Below are positions 43,141 through 53,978 of a stretch of DNA of 64,000 nucleotides, piece after piece. The position numbers were made by a program, and so were the translations under genes. The notes below the pieces were generated by a model that was given only the letters and a program-made list of their open reading frames with translations, did not search any database and was not told where the DNA came from. The stretch is from Vigna angularis. Its lineage: Eukaryota > Streptophyta > Magnoliopsida > Fabales > Fabaceae. Where the stretch lies: the NCBI RefSeq assembly GCF_016808095.1, contig NC_068976.1:36167871-36231870 (forward strand), written 5' to 3'. Position 1 is the stretch's first letter; every line of letters begins with the position of its first letter.

Positions 43141-44240
43141 TGTCAGAGCGGCTGCAGCGGAATGGTTAGCGTGGAATAACAAACCAAGAGGGGGGTGAAT
43201 TGGTTCTTACTAAAAACGTGTGCCTTAAAAATTTCTACTCAATTAAACTTACTTAGCAGATAATAAATGCAATAAAATAGAGTAAGGTTGAGAGAAATTT
43301 GCACAGATGATTTTATCCTGGTTCGGATCTTACCAATCCTATGTCCAGTCGCTTATCTCAAAACAAGATAAACACTTCACTAATCACAAAACTATTACAA
43401 ACTACAATCACACAGATACAATTTGTAAAAGTTTAGAAAACACCTCTCTTGAAGCCACAAGAGATGAAACAACACCTCCTTTGAATCTTCACAAAGGATG
43501 AAACACTTCCTTCGAATACTTCACGAAGGATGAATTCCTCTTCCAAACACTTCCTTAGATGCACCAAGGATGAATCAGCTATTCCTCTATCACCGTAGCA
43601 GTATTTCACCAACTCTACAGACAAAGTTTCCTTAGCTGAGCAAGAGCACACAATTCTCAAGAGTTTCTGAGTATTTGAGCACAAGGGAAGAGTAGTGGAT
43701 CTATGCTTTGAGAGGAAATGAGAGTCTATTTATAGACTCATCCAAAGGCTCCTCCATTTTTCGTTTTCAACCTTTCTGACAGTGTTAATCGATTAGCTAC
43801 AGTGATTAATCGATTAACAACCCAACGGATACTTCAACGGCTCTAAAAACGGCTAGTTTTTCAAACGTTCACTATGTTAATCGATTAACAGGCCTTGTTA
43901 ATCGATTAACACTAATCGATTAACACCCTCTGTTAATCGATTAGCACTGCATTGTCTCGCTTCTCCATGGCTCTCTGGAACAATCGATTAACACCCTCTG
44001 TTAATCGATTAACACTAATCGATTAGCACCTCTTGTTAATCGATTAGCACTGCACTGAATTTTGCTTATGGCTTATTTTTACATCACTTTTGAATGCATA
44101 CATAAAACTACTAATTTTCCTATGTTCATACAATTATTACAAAAGATTACAAGTCTTCAAAGATCATTCTTCATGAGTCTTGTTTGTTCTTGACTTGATT
44201 TGGACATCATCAAAACTTCATCTTCATCAATTTGCTAACA
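43141..44240 (-). repeat. 5' LTR of element S
   Basis: 1100 bp. TATAAATA at 43734-43727 and ten palindrome copies at 43784-44048. Differences from the other LTR are mostly C/T or G/A, expected from deamination of methylated cytosines. Confidence 0.95.
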
Positions 44241-44245
44241 ATAAT

Positions 44246-45482
44246 AAATGGTAAGACCAAGTATCGTTTCCCAAAGGACTCACAGCCTAAACAGTTATGT
44301 GATTTGTTGATTAAATTGGACTTGTGAACGGATTCTTATAGATTTAGATGCAAATACTAAAAACTAAATATGAATGCATGTATTGATCAATTGAACAAAA
44401 GAAGCAAAGCGTGATTGAAATATATGGAATGATGATGTTGTTGGGGGTTTTCAATTCATCTTATCCACTATCATGTATTCAAGAATTCATCTTCTTCATT
44501 AATGTTAATGTCACTTTCAAATTTACTTTAAACCCAATGTCTTGGTGAAGAAAGCCTACTCCTAATAACTAGTTTACAATGTCTTGTCTCCCTAGCAATT
44601 ATTCATGCATTACATTCGCACAGAAGCTTAAAGGCAACCAATCCTCATATCCCTATGTCTAGGCAATATTACTATTGGGAGAGTTCCATCATATCTAGTT
44701 TTATCTATATGTGTCCATACAAATAAAATCAATATTCATGCAATTGAATGAATTAAACAAAGCATGCATAGAGTATAGAAGAAAAACCCTAACAATTAAT
44801 GAAAGAAAGCATATGAATTAAAGAACCAATTCATTTCATGACAACTTCAAAAGATTACATTGATTCCCCAACAACAATGAAGGTTTAGTTCATCATAATC
44901 ATGGTGAAACTAGACGAAAAATAATGAAAGAATGAAAGATAAAAGCCTAGAACTTGAAGAGTGGAGCTTGAGCATCCAAAATCCTCCTCCAAGGGGTGAA
45001 GAAAGTGTGATTTTGCTTCATTCTGCCAAAAGATACTGACCCTAGGTCGACTAAAACATTATATAGATTCTTAAAGATTACAGAAAAGTGGCCCAAGGCC
45101 CATTAAAATGGCGCTCAACGGTAATTACCTCTCAGCGGTAAGTGCGGTTCTTCTATTTGACACTCAGGTGCAGTTTTGCCCGTCAACAGTGACTGCGGAA
45201 CTTCAGAGTGCCGCTCAGCGGTAATTCCGCTGAGCGGTACTTGCGGCTCTACTTTTATGCACTTTTTCTTCCTTTTCTTACTCCAACTTATGGCTACTTC
45301 ACTTCTTCCATTCAATTCATCTTAAAACCTACAAAAACAAGGAAAACCAAGCATAAAACACATCCAACTCTCCTATTTCGAAAACATAAGCAAAAGCATC
45401 ATTACAACTAGTTTCTAAGTCATAAAGGTTGTCTTTAAGGTCAAAACTAAGTCTAAAAATAACAATTTTTCAACTGTTATCA
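44246..45482 (-). repeat. 5' LTR of E, main part (right of S)
   Basis: Continues the LTR from 36010-36096. On the minus strand it starts TGATAACAGTTG and carries CCGCTGAGCGG-type palindromes at about 45110-45245, a TATATAATG-like TATA box (about 45057) and R/U5 phrases. It is nearly the same as the 3' LTR of A (14751-15682). Confidence 0.85.
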
Positions 45483-45737
45483 GCTTGGACCTGTTTTTTG
45501 TTATTTTTATGTTCTATTTAAGGACTTGCACGTCCTAGGGATTGTATCTTTTGATGGCTTGAGAACATAAACACACTTTTCACCCCTTGGGGGAAAATTT
45601 GGGGATGCAGGAGTCTCCTCTTCTCTTTCTAGGGTTTTTCTATCTCTTTCATTCTTTCAATCCATTGTTGACAGAAAGCTAATTAGGCAAACCATCCAAA
45701 GGAGTACTAACTCATGCTAAGTCTAGGAAAGGGAAGT
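45483..45737 (+). repeat. LTR fragment N (plus strand)
   Basis: GTTCTATTTAAGGAC (TATA-like), GTCCTAGGGATTGTATC, CACCCCTTGGGGG and TTCTCTTTCTAGGG, similar to K and to the R region of the family up to about 45660. The last ~75 bases are unassigned and may be target DNA of F. Confidence 0.6.
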
Positions 45738-47004
45738 TGATAACAGTTGAAAAACTGTTATTTTTATGCTTAAAATTGATACTAAAAGCAACCTTTAACA
45801 CTTAGAAACTAGCTTATAATCATGCTTTTGTTCATATTTTTAGAAATAAGAGAGTTGGACAAGTTTATGCTTGATTTCAGTGTTTTATACAGGTTTTTAG
45901 GTGAATTCGATGAAAGAAGTGAAGAAGGACAGAGATGGAATGATAAAAGAACTCAAAAAGTGCAAAAGAAGAGAAGCCGTAAGTACTGCTCAGCGCTAGT
46001 TTACCGATGAGCGCCACTCAAGAACACCCGTTGGCTCCGCTAAGGGGTGAAAGTGCAGTTGAGGGGAGATTTCACCATGCGCTAGTACCGCTGAGCGGTG
46101 GTATTTTGGGCTTAGGCCCACTTTTCTGTAATATTGCGAATAATATATAAGCTTTAGGACTTTCTAGGGTTTGTATCTTTGGCTGGAGACGAAGCAAACA
46201 CACACCTTTCCAGCCCTTGGAGGAAGATCTTGGATGCTAAGGCTACCTTCTCATCTTTCTAGGGTTCTATCTTTCACTATTTCATTATTGTTCATCTAGT
46301 TTCACCATGAATATGGTGAACTAAACTCTTCTTGTTGTTGGGGAATCAATGTAATCTTGTGAAACTCTCATATATGGAATTTGTGTTTAAACATCTTATT
46401 TGAGATACATGCTTTCTTTCATCATTAGTTAGGGTTTTTCCTCTTTGCTCAAAGCATGCATTGTTTAACTCATTCGATGTCATGATTATTGATCTTAGTG
46501 ATATGGACACATACGGTAAAATCTAGATCCGGGTAATTTCTCCCAAAAGTAATATCGCCTAGACATAGGGATATGAGGTTGGTTGCCTTTAAGCTTCTAT
46601 GCTTCAGAATTAATTATTAGGGATGCTAGGAATTGTATGAACTCGTAATTAACGATAGGCTTTCTTCGCAAGGTAATTTAGAGAGTGGCATTAACATTGA
46701 TGAAAAGAATGATGAATTCCTAAAATATATGAGAGTGGATAAGATGAAATTGATTACCCCAACAACATACTCACCCATATAATTCGTTCTGTGTTTGTGT
46801 TCTTCTTTTTCCATTGATCAAACTCATGCATACATGTTTAATTATTGTCTTTTGCATTTGAAACCACAAGAATTCGTTCACAAGTCTTAAATAATCAATA
46901 AATCATATAACTAACTAGGCCGTGAGTCCTTTGGGAAAACGATACTTGGTCTTACTGAGTTTATTACTTGATACGATTTGGTCACACTTTTCGAGGGTTA
47001 AACA
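45738..47004 (+). repeat. 5' LTR of element F
   Basis: 1267 bp, TGATAACAGTTG to GGTTAAACA. Palindrome copies (for example CCGCTGAGCGGTGG near 46088), TATATAAGC near 46146, then TTCACCATGAATATGGTGAA and the usual R/U5 text. Confidence 0.9.
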
Positions 47005-47010
47005 AGTTTT

Positions 47011-47028
47011 TGGCGCCGTTGCCGGGGA
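47011..47028 (+). other. Primer binding site of F (tRNA-Asp type)
   Basis: TGGCGCCGTTGCCGGGGA, a full 18-base match to the complement of the tRNA-Asp(GUC) 3' end as I know it. Confidence 0.9.
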
Positions 47029-47089
47029 CTCGTGGTTTAACTAGTTCATTTGTGTGATTATTGATTATCTTTGACTTGAATTTTGAATT

Positions 47090-47330
47090 TTGAAATTTGA
47101 ATTTCTATTTTTATTTTTCTGTTTTGATTTTCTGTTTATATCTTTCAGTTTTTATTTTATTTTATTTTATTTTCTGTTTTTATTTTTATTTTATTTTATT
47201 TTATTTTATTTTATTTTTTTATTTTATTTTTTGTTTTTTGTTTTTTATTTTTCTATTTTTATTCTATCTTCTTATGTCTTATATTATTTCTTCTATATCT
47301 TTTTGTGCTAACAAATTTTTCTAGGGACTT
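47090..47330 (+). repeat. TTTTA microsatellite-rich leader (F)
   Basis: Runs of TTTTA units (densest at about 47150-47240), then GTGCTAAC and TGTATGCAG before gag, as in Q. Frames here encode only F/Y/L-rich text and are composition artefacts. Confidence 0.7.
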
Positions 47331-47342
47331 TTTTTCTTGTGT

Positions 47343-48432
47343 ATGCAGGAGGCAATTCGAACTAGAAGCAAGAAAACCTCGGAACCTCTTCTTGAAGGTT
47401 TAGACGAAAGTAGACGGAGGAGAAGAATCCGTACATCTAGAGAACTTTTTCCTCCTCTGGAAATCCTTCTACAACCTTCATCACAAGGTTCTTTCCATAG
47501 CAAGACCAAGGGTCAATGCAGTTAATATGGAGGTGAAACCAGCATTAATCCAACTGGTGAAGAGTAACCAATTTAATGGGTTGTCGCATGAAAGCCCATA
47601 TGAGAACCTCACAACATTTAATGAAATTTGCAATACAGTGAAGATAAATGGGGTGCCTGACAAAGCAATTAAACTTAGCCTGTTTCCATTCTCATTGGGA
47701 GGGAACGCTAAGCTTTGGTTGAATTCTTTTCCAAAAGGGAGCTTTACAGAGTGGGAAGATGTAGTGACAAAGTTCTTGAACAAATACTTCCCACAGTCCA
47801 TGGTAAATAAAGCAAAGCAAGAGATATCATCTTTTAAGCAAGGCATGGAGGAATTACTAGGTCATGCATGCGATAGATACAAAAGCCTATTAAGAAAGAC
47901 TCCCACGCATGGATTTGACGAAGTGGAAGTAGTCCAATTCTTCCTTGGAGGACTTGGTTCACAAACCAAGTGCTAGACGCCTCAGTTGGAGGCAATATCA
48001 AATGGAAGACTCTAGAGGAAGCCACATAAATAATTGAAAATATGGCTACTAATGATAATGAGCTGAACAGTGAAAGAGGAGCTCCTATTCAACAAAAAAG
48101 GAGTTCTACAGTTGCAATCCAATGACGCCTTGCCAGCTCAGAACAAGATAATAACTCAACAATTGGAGAATCTCACAAAGGCACTTGCACAATTGCCAAA
48201 AGAGTTAAAGACTGTTGCACAGATTCAACCACAGATGTGTGAATTATGTGGTGGTGACCATATCAATGGTCAATGCGCCTTTCCAGTAGAAGCTTTAGAG
48301 GATGTTAACTTTATGGCCAACCAATTTCCATATCGTCAGGGGAATTTCAATCAAGGGTGGAAACCACACCCAAGTATTGGTCAAGGACAAAGTGGGAGAG
48401 CTGGATAATCAGGGCAATTCAATAAGCAACAA
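47343..48432 (+). pseudogene. gag of element F
   Basis: ATG 47343 (MQEAIRTRSKK, ESRRRRRIRTSRELF) reads to TAA at 47523. A deletion relative to Q then shifts the frame, and the core MEVKPALIQLVKSNQFNGLS... is open at 47527-47976 (FEEICN/FNEICNTVK, LWLNSFPKGSFTEWED, QEISSFKQGMEELL). A second frameshift near 47970 is followed by the zinc-knuckle-like CELCGGDHINGQCAF at about 48237. It breaks off at G. The core is better preserved than in Q. Confidence 0.85.
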
Positions 48433-48820
48433 TGATGACAAATTTATAAATACCGAAAACGGCGCCACAAACTTGTTTAACAATCGGCAAGTGTGACCGA
48501 ATCGTATCAAGTAATAAACTCGGTAAGACCAAGTATCGTTTTCCCAAAGGACTCACGGCCTAGTTAGTTATCTGATTTGTTGATTATTTAAGACTTGTGA
48601 ACGATTGATTGTAGTTTTAAATGCGAAAGACAGTAATTAAACATGTATGCATGAATGTGATCAATGGCAAAAAGAGTAAAACAAACACAAAATGAATTAT
48701 ATGGATGAGTATGTTGTTGGGGTTATCAATTTCATCTTATCCACTCTCATATACTTTAGGAATTCATCAATCTTTTCATCAATGTTAATGCCACTCTCTA
48801 AATCACCTTGTCGAGAAGGC
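48433..48820 (-). repeat. 3' LTR of G, U5 end (left of H)
   Basis: TGATGACAAATTT...GAAAACGGCGCCAC at the start corresponds, reversed, to the LTR end of Q. It is cut at 48820 after AAGGC, the target duplication of H. Confidence 0.85.
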
Positions 48821-50759
48821 TGATGAGTCAATATTTTATTCACTTCACTTAGTTTAGTGTGCTAAAATTAATCAGGGAATTGTGCTTAAATGTCCGGTAT
48901 TTTACCGTTTTTGCTAATTGTGCTTAATTTGACCAAAAATTCTTATTTTAATTAATTTGAATTATTTTTGTTAATTATTTGCATTATTAATTACAGGGAA
49001 AACTTTGGAATTACAATTTGGGACGTTTGGAGGTTAAATGAGCTTGGCTTTGGAGAGGGGCGTGCACACGGAGATAGACGTTCAGGCAGCAGCACACCGT
49101 GGCCCATGAGGATTTGTGACATCCAGCAATTGGAGCAGCCACGTGTCCAAAGAAGAAGCCCCCACGCAGCTTCCATCCAGCATGTGGCAGCAAGGAAGAG
49201 GCCTTCACGGTCCAGCACTTCCAAGGGGCAGCAGGCCAACCATCTTCATTCATTTTCCAACTAGCATTAAAGTGGTGTGACGGTGAGAAAAAGGGGTGTG
49301 TCCAGCAGGAAGGAACCGGTCCAGCAAAGGGTTGCACATGGAAGCATTCAACTGCACATACACGTAAAAGAGAAAGAAGCAGCCACACATGGGTATCCAA
49401 AGCAGGGCAGCACTCCAGCACGCACACGGCCCAACAGTAGCAGCTGCACGCGCATGGAGGGCCTGCTTTCACGCAATTAATGGGACACGGTCCAGCAAGC
49501 AGAGGATTTCCGGAAGCAGCTTGAGAAAGGTGGTGCGTGAAGAAAGAAGCACCCAGCAGCCACGCGTCCGAGGGGTGTGACGGACAACATTTTCCAGTAG
49601 TTTGGAGGTGCACGAAGAAGGGGCAGCAGGCCAGCTATCCAGATTCATGCTTCCAGCGGCCTTCACACGAGGAAGCAGGAAGTGGTCCAGCGGGTTTGGC
49701 TTCCATCCTGGGTCCAGCACGTTCTTAATCATAGGCGGTGCACACAGCAACTTTGGATGGACCGTGACTGAATGGAGAAGGGCTTTCATGGATGTGAAAG
49801 GAGGAACCCTTCACTCGGTCCAGCGGCTACAGTAAAAGAGGGGGAGAAGAGGTCTGGGAATTGTGCACACTTGGAGGGCTCCAGCCGCCACCTCCAAGGA
49901 CTTTCTTCGAAGAAGTTTTTATTGAATGGAACAGTGAGAAGCATGGGAACGTTCAGCTGAATGTGCAGCGGTGCACACGTGGAGTTGGAAAGGAGGTGTC
50001 ACGGTTTGGCTAGGAGAAACACGTTTCATTCTTGTTAGAAGCACAGTGATTTAAATGGTGATTTTCACTTAGAAGAAACCAACAAAGGCTTTATTTCCAT
50101 TTTATTATGTGGCTTGCTTTAAAAATTTCGGTGCTGACTTCATTTAGGATTTGCTTTGCTTAAGCAGTGGTTTTGTTTGGTTTTAAATAGATGTGTGTGT
50201 TGATTTATTATGTTTTAATGCTAGCACTGAGAATCTTTTATACCATATACATTTAAATGCATTTAGTTTGGAAGCAGCGTGTTCATTTTTTTTAGCTAAC
50301 TGTTCACGAAATTTTCTTTTTAGATTATTGTTTTCGATGATGGAAGTGGGTGGCAAGCTACTGCAATCAACGTTCCATTTTCATGGCTTAACCGTAGCTT
50401 CTTCTATTCTAGTTGAATAATATGTTACTTTTATTTATTTTAATTTTTTTTATTTTATCAATTGCTTTTTGAGTGGGTCATACAAGTTTCTTTGATTTAG
50501 TTGTAATGTTAGCTTAATAGACCAATGATTTAATTTTGTATTTGATATCGTTTTTTTTTATTTACATTTTATGTTTGCATTCGTGTTTTATTCAAGTTCA
50601 TCCGCAATCGCAAAAACACTTTCAAAATCCCTTTTTTCGTGTGTGATCTGAGACTGAACCGCAATATTGGTCCTTGTGAGACGACCTAGGAGTCACTTCC
50701 TAGTACTATACTGCATTCTTTTATGCACAACTTTTGTGGGAGGTGCAACCCTCTCAACA
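48821..50759 (+). repeat. 5' LTR of element H
   Basis: 1939 bp, TGATGAGTCAAT...CTCTCAACA. AT-rich ends surround a notably G/C-richer block (about 49040-49960) with repeated GTCCAGCA-type strings. TTTAAATAG at about 50182 is TATA-like. About 200-codon frames on the minus strand recur in both LTRs; I regard them as by-products of composition and duplication. Confidence 0.9.
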
Positions 50760-50762
50760 AAA

Positions 50763-50780
50763 TGGCGCCGTTGCCGGGGA
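50763..50780 (+). other. Primer binding site of H (tRNA-Asp type)
   Basis: TGGCGCCGTTGCCGGGGA, three bases after the LTR. Confidence 0.9.
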
Positions 50781-50935
50781 CCAACGGTTCAGTCTTAGGT
50801 CTTTTTGTTGTGTTTGTGTGTGTTGTGTTTGTCTTGTGTTGTGATGTGATGTGATGTTCGGTTTTGTGTGCGTGGTGCATGTATAAATGTGTTGTGTTTT
50901 ATTTGTTTCGTAATTTTTAGTATTTTTCCTTCACC

Positions 50936-52540
50936 ATGTCTACCTATTTTGATTATGTGAATACTGCTTCTTTTGCTTGTGCCTTTAATTACGATTCTCC
51001 TTCTGCATGTTACTCTGATTGTAATTCTGCTGACTTTTATGCTGAGAACAATATGACCCATCCTCCAACTTCTGAGAGCTCTCTTTGGGAGCCTGTTCCA
51101 CCTAATGAGGATGGTGATCATTTAGTTCTCACCACTAGACTGATGAATTTGTTGCCCAAGTTTTATGGTCTTGCAGATGAATGCCCACATGAACATTTGG
51201 ATAGGTTTTATTGAATTTGCTCTTTAATGAAACTTCCAAATGTCCAGGACGATCTAGTTTTCTTAAGGGCATTCCCGCACTCATTAGAAAGAGCAGCAAA
51301 AGATTGGAAAGACTCTCTTCCTCCAGGATCCATTACCAGATGGGAAGATCTTGAGCATAAATTTCTGAGCAAATTCTCCCATGTGCAAGATGGATACGAC
51401 AACGGTCTTGGATGGAATGACCCTACCTTGGGATGGTACAATGCTCCACAACATCAATATCAAGAACCACCATTCCAGAGTACTTTCATGCCTCCATTAG
51501 TCCAGCAATATCAGAGTCAACAATATGATGCTTCTGCCGAAATAGCTCCTCAACCTTCTATTTCTGAGCCTACATTGCAGGAGTTATTGGAGCAGTTGAC
51601 CATGCAGAACCTGCAGTTTCAGCAAGAGACCAGAGCGTCCATTCAGAGCTTGAATGACCAGATAGGGCAGATGGCTACTCAATTAAATCAGGAACAGTCT
51701 CAAGATTCAGAGTTACCATTTCAGACTGTTTAGATGCCAGATGATGATGATAGTGGCATCAACATAGAAGATGGGGAGAAGAGTCATGAGCTTACTACTG
51801 TGCCATCTACTTTCCCATCATCCTATGTCCCTACCCTTGCACCTGAGGAGACTGATGATTATTTTGAGGAGCAGGCAGAAATAAGCAGTTATCCTAAACC
51901 AGGTAGACCACCTTCATCTTCCCACACTCTACCAATCTTCAAGGAAGAGGAGGTAAGCAAACCTCAGTATGATTATGTCTGTGATGATTATGTTCATGAT
52001 TATGTTGTTCATGATTATGCTGTTGAGAGGTACGTTGATGATCATATTGTTGCTGAGCATGTTTTTAATTCTCCCTCTGTGCATGATGAGAACCACTTTT
52101 TGATATCACATCCGAATGTTTATTCTCAATGCACTGAACATGAATCTGAGTCTGTTATTGATATTGCTTGTGATTTTGAAATTGATTCATGTTCTGAGGA
52201 TGTATCTGAGGTTCAAAATGATAATTTGGGTGTTATACCCCTGCATGTTATTTCTTTCAAACCACATTGCACTAACCCTATTGCACGAGGTACAAATGAA
52301 TTTGACCAACATGCACCCATGCTAGAAGACAAAGGTGCCAACATTCACGAAAGTTTCAACATCAACAGGCACCTGCTGAACCTGCTCATCAACAATCACT
52401 GCATAGATCCAATTGTGGAAAACATTTCACTGCTAGATCATATTTGGAGGATGAAGCAGTTCGTCCTCAAAACTTCCTTGCTGGATCCTGTGGTGGAAGA
52501 CATCTCCTTGAAAGTCCAAAATTGGCAACTGCCACCATGA
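50936..52540 (+). pseudogene. gag-like protein of element H (two in-frame stops)
   Basis: One frame, 534 codons plus the terminal stop, with TGA at 51212 and TAG at 51731. Segments: acidic/aromatic N-terminus (MSTYFDYVNTASF), gag core (LPKFYGLADECPHEHLDRFY, then LERAAKDWKDSLPPGSITRW and EHKFLSKF), Q-rich middle, coiled coil (LLEQLTMQNLQFQQETRASI, QIGQMATQLNQE), LPFQTV at the 51731 stop, then an acidic C-terminal region with repeated YVHDYVVHDYAVERYVDDH. LPSQTV-type text followed by pol is usual in Athila gag; here pol is replaced by the acidic region. Except for the stops the frame is long and clean. Confidence 0.75.
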
Positions 52541-53960
52541 TCAGGGGAGTTTTCTTTCTCTCTTCTCCCCCTTTCCCTACTTTTATTGCACTTGTCCATG
52601 ATCTGTTGACTGTTATGATTTCTGATCTTATGCTTATGACACATTGAGGACACTGTGTAGTTTAAGTGTGGTCTATTGGGGGAGATTTTTATTTTTCTTT
52701 GTTAGTTTTTGTTTTCTTGGTTAATTTTTTTTTTCTTTTCTAGGTTATTTTTGTCGTGTCTTGTGTACAGTTTTACATGTTTCTCTTGGTTTCTGGACTT
52801 TGTTTAGGTTGTAGATGTGTCTTTCACTTCATTAATACTCTGATATGTTTGAAATCCTTGCTTTTCTTTGCTTGGGAAGATGGTTATGATTTTTGAGAGT
52901 TGAATTGATTGTGACAGAATTACCCTGTGTGAGATTTGAGCCACTTTATGTTCTTTCTTGTGTGTGATATGTCTCTTGATTGCTTGCGCATATGCCTTGG
53001 CTTGACTCTTTTTGATGATTCTTGATTGATGTGCATGTTTGGAGATGATAAAGGCATTTCTGTTCTTGAGCCTCTCTAGCCAAATAAGCTTACCTTGTTC
53101 TAATTCTTTGAAAACCCTTTTTGAGCCTATACTTTCCTCATTTCTTTGTTTTGAAGCTCATACACTAGCCCTAAGTGAAAAACGAATATTACCTTAACCT
53201 TAGGGAATTTTGGAGCTTTGGAAGTGTTTTGGGAACAAGTGTGGTCTCCTTGGGGTTTCTGATGAATTGGCTGGTTGGTTCCTCTTCTTGTTTTATGTTT
53301 GTAAATATGTTGTGTATATTGTCTCTTATAGTTGTGTCCTAAACAGAGAGAAAAGAAAAGAGACAGGATGAAAAAAAAATGAAGAAAAAAAAATTGTGAA
53401 TAATGGAGTCAAGAAGAGGATGGAATTCGAGGTTGTGGGTGTGTTTGAATGTGTTTACAATTGTTCCCCATTGCTCCTTTGTTCCTTATGGTTTGTAGCT
53501 TCTTATCCAGATATATCCTCCCTTTTCCTTGGCCCCATTACAACCATGAAAAGACCTTTTGATACGAACATGCATATGTTTTGAGTGTTGATATTAGAGA
53601 TTTGCCAAGTCTGTTGTTGCTTGCTTTCTTGAGTCCATTGAGTTGACATTTCTTACCTTAGACACTTGAGAGATACAGTGATAGTGCATCTGTGAGGTTC
53701 TATTGCTTTTGATTCACCTCTTGAGCTGATTGATCATTTTGCCATGTCTTGAATTGCTTGGATGATTTCATGAGTATCTGCTTTCTCTGATTGATTCTAT
53801 GTTGGATATTGTCTACTTCTTTCTTGGTCCAGATTCCTGGAGAACTGTATAATTCTGTTTCTGTTCCTGTTTTGGAGTCTTTGTGGTCTGTCTGTGTCAC
53901 CTCCCTGAAGTTTGAGTAGTTCCCTGGTTTTCGTCTTGGTTTTGCCCAAGAGTGCAAAAG
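52541..53960 (+). other. 3' non-coding region of element H
   Basis: Begins after gag with ACATTGAGGACACTGTG and TTAAGTGTGGTCTATTGGGG, a polypurine-like phrase of Athila-type elements. A second TAAGTGTGGTCTATT lies next to the 3' LTR. An A-rich run is at about 53340-53400. No convincing gene. Confidence 0.6.
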
Positions 53961-53978
53961 ACTAAGTGTGGTCTATTT
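53961..53978 (+). other. Polypurine-tract region of H
   Basis: ACTAAGTGTGGTCTATTT directly before the 3' LTR; GTGTGG is the only purine-rich core. A duplicate phrase is at about 52660-52676. Confidence 0.5.

Larger units (their letters stand above)
36097..44240 (-). mobile_element. Element S: intact-looking Sirevirus-like Ty1/copia retrotransposon with a second ORF
   Basis: 8144 bp; 1100-bp LTRs at both ends; target duplications ATAAT at 36092-36096 and 44241-44245. Minus strand order: LTR, iMet-type primer site, gag-pol in one 1372-codon frame, intergenic palindrome array and TATA box, ORF2 of 378 residues, several polypurine tracts, LTR. Nine differences between the LTRs by hand count (0.8%), eight of them transitions, show a recent insertion. 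Both frames are uninterrupted, so it may be autonomous. The RT text ([29 protein letters not shown]), the extra ORF and multiple polypurine tracts fit the SIRE lineage as I know it. Confidence 0.93.
30968..45482 (-). mobile_element. Element E: deleted A/Q-family element, host of copia element S
   Basis: On the minus strand: 5' LTR (45482-44246 plus 36096-36010, split by S), primer site, leader, gag-pro remnant, motif pair, hairpins, ORF2 promoter/intron, truncated ORF2, 3' region and 3' LTR (32379-30968). The two LTRs belong to clearly different subfamilies, and the bases outside them (CCTAC left, GCTTG right) do not match, so this is probably a recombinant of two elements and not one undisturbed insertion. 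Confidence 0.8.
45738..48432 (+). mobile_element. Element F: A/Q-family element cut by G
   Basis: Complete 5' LTR, primer site, leader and gag, interrupted in the gag C-terminal region at 48432, exactly where the TG terminus of minus-strand element G begins. The rest of F would lie to the right of G, outside the window. Confidence 0.82.

Noticed and set aside
47011..47028. Possible tRNA-Asp gene near primer sites
   Set aside because: Only the 18-base complement of the tRNA 3' end is present; no cloverleaf follows.
49011..49613. 200-residue minus-strand frame in the 5' LTR of H, repeated at 54169-54771
   Set aside because: Present twice only because the LTR is duplicated; Cys/Ser/His-rich low-similarity text, no recognised domain, lies in a G/C-rich U3 block.
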